From Odobenus rosmarus divergens (lineage: Eukaryota > Chordata > Mammalia > Carnivora > Odobenidae): a stretch of DNA of 64,000 nt. Numbering within the stretch: the first letter of the stretch is position 1; each line of letters begins with the position of its first letter. The stretch covers positions 569,211 to 633,210 of the forward strand of contig NW_004451010.1 of the NCBI RefSeq assembly GCF_000321225.1, given 5' to 3'. The notes under the pieces are model-generated. The model was not told the DNA's origin, ran no database searches, and saw only the letters and a list, made by a program, of their open reading frames with translations. Below are positions 58,705 through 64,000 of the stretch, one piece after another. The position numbers were made by a program, and so were the translations under genes.

Positions 58705-59420
58705 ATAAATGTATTAAGTGGCTATTGTGATCCAGACCTATTCCAATTACCAGGGATACATCAGTGACCAAAACAAAGTTCTTCCCCTCATGGAGCTTGT
58801 ATTTTGTGGGGAAAGACAGGAGATGAGTAGAGGAACAAATATAATTTCAGATAGAGTTAAGTGCATGTAGAAAATAAAGCACAGGAGATAAAAGGAAATG
58901 AAAATGGTGTTTGTTGGGAGGAGGTCATGACTATTTTCAATACGGTAGTCAGGAGAAGCTTCTCTGAGAGATGACATTTAAGCAGTGATCTGAATGGTGA
59001 GAAAGAGGCAGCCACGTGAACCTTTGGAGGAAGACTATTCCAGGTAGTGACAAAAGTGTAAGTAAGACTGAGTTAGGAATGAGGTTGGTGTATTTGAGGA
59101 TTAAAATGGGGACGGGGTGACTGAAGCATAGGTGAGTAAGGAGAATGTTGAACATGAGCTTAGAGAAACTGGTGAGGCCTCCTAATATATTCTAAGTGAA
59201 AATAGAAGCCATGGGAGGGTTTTGAGCATGTTTGCTTTTTGAAAGATCACTCTTGCTGCTGTCTGAAAAATGAGCTTTAGTAGGCAAGAATTGAAAGAAG
59301 ATTGAAAGCAGGGAGTCTAGTTACAAAGCTGTTGCTGTTGAGGTGAAAGATGATTGGCTTGGATAATGCTGTTAAATTATTGGGAAGTGTTCAGATTCTA
59401 ATTTTGAAGGAAGAACTAAC
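58705..59420 (-). mobile_element. LINE-2 relic in ZNHIT6 intron 4
   Basis: 'cccctcatggagcttgtatt', 'gaagcttctctgagagatga', 'gaagccatgggagggttttg' and 'aaagatcactcttgctgctg' follow antisense L2 in order over 700 bp. Confidence 0.7.
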
Positions 59421-59749
59421 AGGGCTTCCTCTTCTACTACACCTAATTTTCATACTTTTTCATCCCTTTTGCATTCCTTAAGCTAAGTATGCAAATTAAA
59501 GCTTCTGTATTTGAAATATTTGCAACTGCTATTCTAGAAATTCTTTAATAGTGTTATTAAATCATGTCATAGAATTACGTTCCTTTTTCAAAGACCATTT
59601 TAGCTTTGGAGTTGCAGCATTTTAGCACTTTTAAAACACCTTATTGTTATTACTGGTACAGACTTGACATTTCATATTTCTGAAAGAAAAATTATCATGC
59701 ATCATCCTGTTTTTCTAAAATTCTGCTTAAAAGATAAATTACTTTTTAA

Positions 59750-61290
59750 ATTTTTTGTTTTTATCATAAAGAATTGCATGCATATTAAAAAAACATAAAA
59801 TACAAATACACTGTTTAATGAATAACTAAAAAGTGAACATCCATGTAACTACCACCCAGCTCCAGAATTAGAACATTACCAACTTCTCAAAAATTCCCTG
59901 CCACTCCCTTGTGCCATTCCCTGATCCATTCTTTCTTCCGAATAGTTTTCTAGTTTAGGACCATATCATCATTTATTTATCCATTCTGTTCATGGACTCT
60001 GAGTTTTCTATTATAACATGGACTCCAGGTTTTCTGTAATAACAACAACAACAAAAAACCGTAACAGTGTTGCTGAGCACTTTTGTTTATGAATTGTGGT
60101 TTGTGTACGTACCTGTTTTTTCTAGGGTTTATACCTGGGAATGGAATTACTCTGTTGTGGGTACGCATATCTTCAATTTTACTAGATGTAACCAAAACAT
60201 TTTCCGAAGTGGTTATACTAGTTTAGACTCCCAGTGTTGTGTGTACCTGTTGTCACATCCTCTCCAATATTTGATTTGATCAGAGTTTTAAAATTTTTGC
60301 AATTTGATGGCTTTGTAATTTTATCGGGGTTTTTAACTTATAGTTCTCTGATTTCTAATGAGATTGAGCATTCTTTCAAATATTTTATTGGCCATTTGGA
60401 TTTCATTTTGTAGAATGCCTGGTCAGGTCTCTTGCTCATCTTTTTATTGGTCAACTTTCTTTTTCTTACTGGTTTGTAGGAGTTCCTTGTATTTCTTGGA
60501 TGTCTGTTGGTTATTTATAAATACCTTTTTCCATTCTGTGGCTTGTTTTTCACTCTCTATAATATCTTTGATGAACAGATCTTCTTAACCTTAATGTAGT
60601 CAAATTTATCATGTTTCCTTTATAATTAGTAGTTTTATATGTTTATAAAGAAACTCTTTCTTACTTTGAAGTTATGAAGCGGTTCTCCCATAGTTATTTT
60701 CTAAAAGCTTTATTTATACTGTTGCATCTCACATTTATATCTGTAAACTACCTGGGATTAATTTTTGTGTATCATGTGAAGTGGAGATCCCATTTAATTT
60801 TCCATGTGGATAATCCACTTTCTTAGCACCATTTATTGAAAAGTTCATTCTTTCCCTACTGCTCTGCAGGACTGCCTTTGTCATATATCAAGCATCCATG
60901 TTTGCTTGGGTCAGTTTCTGGCCTATCTGTTCTATTCTGTTGGCCTACTTGTCTATCCACACCAATACTACACTGTCTCAATTTTAATTTTTTACTGCAA
61001 CTCACTACCTCCTAGAGTAATTCCACTGACTTTGTTCATTTTCTGGAGTATGGCTATCCTCTAGTTATGGGTATGGCTCCTTGTAATTCTCTACAAATAT
61101 GATGAATCAGCCTACTGATTCTACATTCCCCTTTCCCCACCTGAGAATTTTAACTGGGGTTGCATTTGTTTTATGGAGTAACTTGGGTGATTGGACTTCT
61201 TCACAGCATTAAATCTTTTAAATCTCTGCATTTATTTAATATTTTTAATACCTATAATTTTCTCTGTAAAGATCTGATATATTTTTTGTT
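59750..61290 (-). mobile_element. Old LINE-1 relic in ZNHIT6 intron 4
   Basis: Antisense old-L1 text: 'catccatgtaactaccaccc', 'tgtaggagttccttgtattt', 'ccatttattgaaaagttcat', 'tttttgttggatttattcct'. Continues after the SINE. Confidence 0.65.
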
Positions 61291-61312
61291 GGATTTATTC
61301 CTGGGCACTTTA

Positions 61313-61508
61313 GAGGCGCCTGGGTGGCTCAGTCGGTTAAGTGTCTGACTCTTGATTTCGGCTTAGGTCATGATCTCAGGGTCCTGGGATCAAGCCCCAC
61401 ATCAGGCTCTGTGCTCAGCATGGAGTCTGCTTCTTCCTCTCCCTCTGCTCCTCCCCTGCTCTCTTTCCCTGTCTCTCTCGAATAAATAAATAAATAAATT
61501 TTTTTAAA
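61313..61508 (+). mobile_element. Carnivore tRNA-Lys SINE
   Basis: Sense copy in L1. Flanked by a long imperfect duplication containing gggcactttа-type sequence (left 61291-61312, right about 61509-61530, core ggcacttta). Confidence 0.92.
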
Positions 61509-61849
61509 AGATTTGTTACTAGGCACTTTATTTTTTCATGCTTTTTAAAATAGTATTTCTTTTTTATTTTTAATCTCTTTGCTGGTATTGAAGAATGTAA
61601 TTTTTGTTATTTATTTTATGGCATTATAATCTGCATTTTATAGAAATCAAATCTATACTTGTGCCTTATCTATCGATTCCTTGAGATTTTCTCTATAAAC
61701 GATTCATCCCAATTTGTTTTTATCTTTCTATCCTTATTCTTCTCTTTTTCTTATTGGAATAGCTAGGACTTCCCATTCATTGTCAAGTACTAATGACGAT
61801 AGTAGATATTTATGTTGTAAGTCCCACATCCTCCCTAGGTTTGATTTGC

Positions 61850-62365
61850 TAGATGGAGTCACATAATTCAACATACAGTTGTACTCAAGGCTAAAAATTG
61901 TTACAGTGAAAGAATATAGAGCAAAAGTAGCAAAAAGAAAAGGAGCAAAATCTGAAGGAATCCAGTTGCAAGCTTCCAAGAATCCTCTCCATCTGGAGTC
62001 ACACAGTATGCAGTTAATTCCTGTCAGTGAGTTGTGATAACACTTGTGAAGTATTGTCTACTAGGCAAGCTCATTAGAAATGCACTACCCAAGGTTTTTA
62101 TTGGAGCTGGTCACAGAAGCTCCCTCCCTCTGCCTAGCAAGTGCCAAATTCCAGACTCCCAGAAGGAAAGCAAATAAAACCATGTTGTTTATACAAACAA
62201 TTCAGGCACAGTGAACCACACTTACTGTTTTAGGAAAAGTCAGTGTAGGGAACCATTTACAATCATTCAAATTTCCAGGCACCAGCCAAGGGACAGCCTT
62301 GCAAGCAAAACCACCTAAAGATAACAGTCTCAGGCCTGCTATGTTAACTCTTCTGTACATTTTTG
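61850..62365 (+). mobile_element. Old LTR-like interspersed repeat
   Basis: 'ggtttttattggagctggtc', 'aaattccagactcccagaag', 'ggcacagtgaaccacactta' and 'caggcctgctatgttaactc' follow a known mammalian LTR-like repeat interrupting the L1. Family not certain (possibly MER21-like). Confidence 0.5.
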
Positions 62366-62369
62366 TTTT

Positions 62370-64000
62370 ATAAGTCCTGATTATAGAAGGAAAACCTCCA
62401 AGATTGCACCATGATGTTTGCTCTTAAATTTTTTATAGATTAAATGTGATGTCTAGATTATAGAGGTTCTAGTCCTAGTTTGCTATCAGATTTTATTATG
62501 AATGGTGGTTATGTTTTATCAAGTGCTTTTTCTGTATTTGGTTATTTCATTTTTGTTCTTTTAATCTGTAATTTTCTAATATGAGCAATCTTTTAATTTT
62601 TCTATTTTAAGCTAAATTTGCATGGTGTGTTATTATCATATCATGCTTTTTATACTCTGCAGAATTCATGTGAATTATATGTGTGTGTTCACCTTATCCA
62701 TGCTCTCATTTTGTATTTCTCTTCATGAGTGAGATTAACCTTTAATTTTCCTTTTTGGTATTTTCAGGTTTCCATATCAAAATAATTCCAGTTTCATAAA
62801 ATTATTTGGGAATGTTCCCATTTTATTCTTGGATGCATTCACTAATATTGGAATTACTTCTTCCTTGGGAGTTTGGTAAAATTATTAAGGAACCAGTATG
62901 GGCTTAGAGTTTGGGCCACTGAGGTATAGTCTTTACTGTTTGTGGGATTCTGCAGGTTTTCTCTGTCTTCTTGAGTTAATGTTACTAGATTACATTTTTC
63001 TAAGAATTTGTCCATTTGACCTAAGTTTTCAAGTTTATTGACATAAAGTTCTTCATGAATCTCTTCTTTACAGCTCTATAGGAACTGTAGTAATTTCATT
63101 TGTGATATTGGTTACTTATGTCTTTTTTTCTTAGATCAGTTGCTGTTATGTATTTTTTCTGTTTTCTTAATGTGACTTTCATTAATCTTTCTTTTTTATG
63201 TTCAGCTTAATTGCACTGCGGTCAGAGAACATTCCTTTAAAATACATCAGTACTTGTGTTTGTGGCCCAGTATATGGTCAAATTTTGTAATGTTCTCTGT
63301 TTGCTTGAAAAAAAGAATATTCTGCAGTTGCTTAATATAGTACTCTATATACCCTTTATAGGTCAGGTTTATTAATTATGTTCAAATTGTTTATAATTAC
63401 TGACTTTTTTTGTGTATGTGTTTCTTCTATAACTTTCAAAAAGAAGTATGTTAACATTTCCCAGTAGATAAACAGACCTGTTTGATTTGTTTCCCCTTGT
63501 GGTTCAGTTTGTTTTGCTTTATATGTTTTAAGGCTAAATTATTAAATGCATGCCTCAGGAAATACATCTTCTTGGTGTATTTATCCTTTGGCATTATGAG
63601 GTGACCCTCTTTGTCTCTAGCTTTTTGTGTGCTTTGACCAACACCTATAAAGTATTACTTATATTAGTCTTTGCTTGGTATTTGCATGGTTTCTTTTTTC
63701 CTTACTTAAGGCCTTTCTGTGTCCTTATGTTCTGGATATTTCCATTTCTTCCATATGATAGTCTGTAACTTTTAACTAAATCATTAAGTTTATTTACATT
63801 TTAATAAAATTACCTATATATTTGACTTTAAATGTGTTGCATTATTTTTGCTATTTGTACCAGTTTTTTTTTTTCTTCTTATCTTTTGGACTTTTTTTTT
63901 TAGTTATTTGATTTTTTTCTCTTTATCAGTTTAGAAGTTATACACCCTTTTTCTATCCTTTCATTGGTTAAGCTAGACATTACAACATGCATGCTTAATT
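62370..64000 (-). mobile_element. Old LINE-1 relic, continues beyond window
   Basis: Antisense L1: 'actgcggtcagagaacattc', 'tgtggcccagtatatggtca', 'cagttgcttaatatagtact'. Broken frames only. Confidence 0.6.

Larger units (their letters stand above)
56130..64000 (+). other. ZNHIT6: ZNHIT6 gene, 5' portion (exons 1-4 and part of intron 4)
   Basis: This is the 5' part of the gene for zinc finger HIT domain protein 6 (BCD1), a nuclear/nucleolar factor needed for box C/D snoRNP assembly together with the HSP90-R2TP and NUFIP machinery. Four exons splice in frame into the first 307 residues. Human ZNHIT6 is about 470 residues long, so roughly the last third of the protein is encoded beyond the window. 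Introns 1-3 are 1174, 87 and 82 bp. Intron 4 runs from 58643 past 64000 and is repeat-rich. The gene is co-directional with COL24A1 and has its own CpG promoter. The 5' boundary is an estimate. Confidence 0.92.

Overview
This is mammalian nuclear DNA from a carnivore, most likely an arctoid (bear, seal or musteloid). The evidence is about a dozen tRNA-Lys-derived carnivore SINEs of the 'gcgcctgggtggctcag' type, whose bodies do not match the dog-type SINE, plus carnivore-style LINE-1 3' ends. Coding sequence is split into short exons with GT/AG splice sites, separated by AT-rich introns full of repeats. There are no operons, phage, CRISPR or bacterial elements, so most long open frames here are chance.

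Two genes lie head to tail on the + strand. From 750 to about 39690 is the 3' part of COL24A1 (collagen alpha-1(XXIV)): four short exons encode the last perfect Gly-X-Y repeats (54, 36, 36 and 27 bp), five encode the fibrillar collagen C-propeptide with its eight cysteines, and the stop codon is at 38360-38362. A 3' UTR of about 1.3 kb ends near a poly(A) signal at 39668. The upstream exons lie left of the window.

About 16 kb of repeat-rich intergenic DNA follows. It holds a 50-base assembly gap (41568-41617) embedded in a partial tandem duplication with a 1701-bp offset, several L1, L2, LTR-like and SINE insertions, and an antisense 7SK RNA retropseudogene without a poly(A) tail (52185-52430).

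A CpG-rich promoter region near 55970-56500 starts ZNHIT6 (BCD1, a box C/D snoRNP assembly factor). Its first four coding exons (56379-58642) encode 307 residues: a long acidic/Lys-rich N-terminal region packed with psi-K-x-E motifs, a complete HIT zinc finger, and the start of the conserved C-terminal region. The rest of the gene lies beyond the right edge; 58643-64000 is intron made mostly of L2, L1, SINE and LTR-like relics.

The gene order COL24A1-ZNHIT6 agrees with the human 1p22 neighbourhood as I remember it. The two genes have no obvious functional link: one is an extracellular fibrillar collagen, the other a nuclear ribosome-biogenesis factor. I found no clear sign of a new biological system. 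The most useful observations are the duplication around the gap, the tailless 7SK copy, the SUMO-consensus array in ZNHIT6 and a pile-up of insertions at one target site in a COL24A1 intron. Repeat families and their edges were judged by eye and are approximate.
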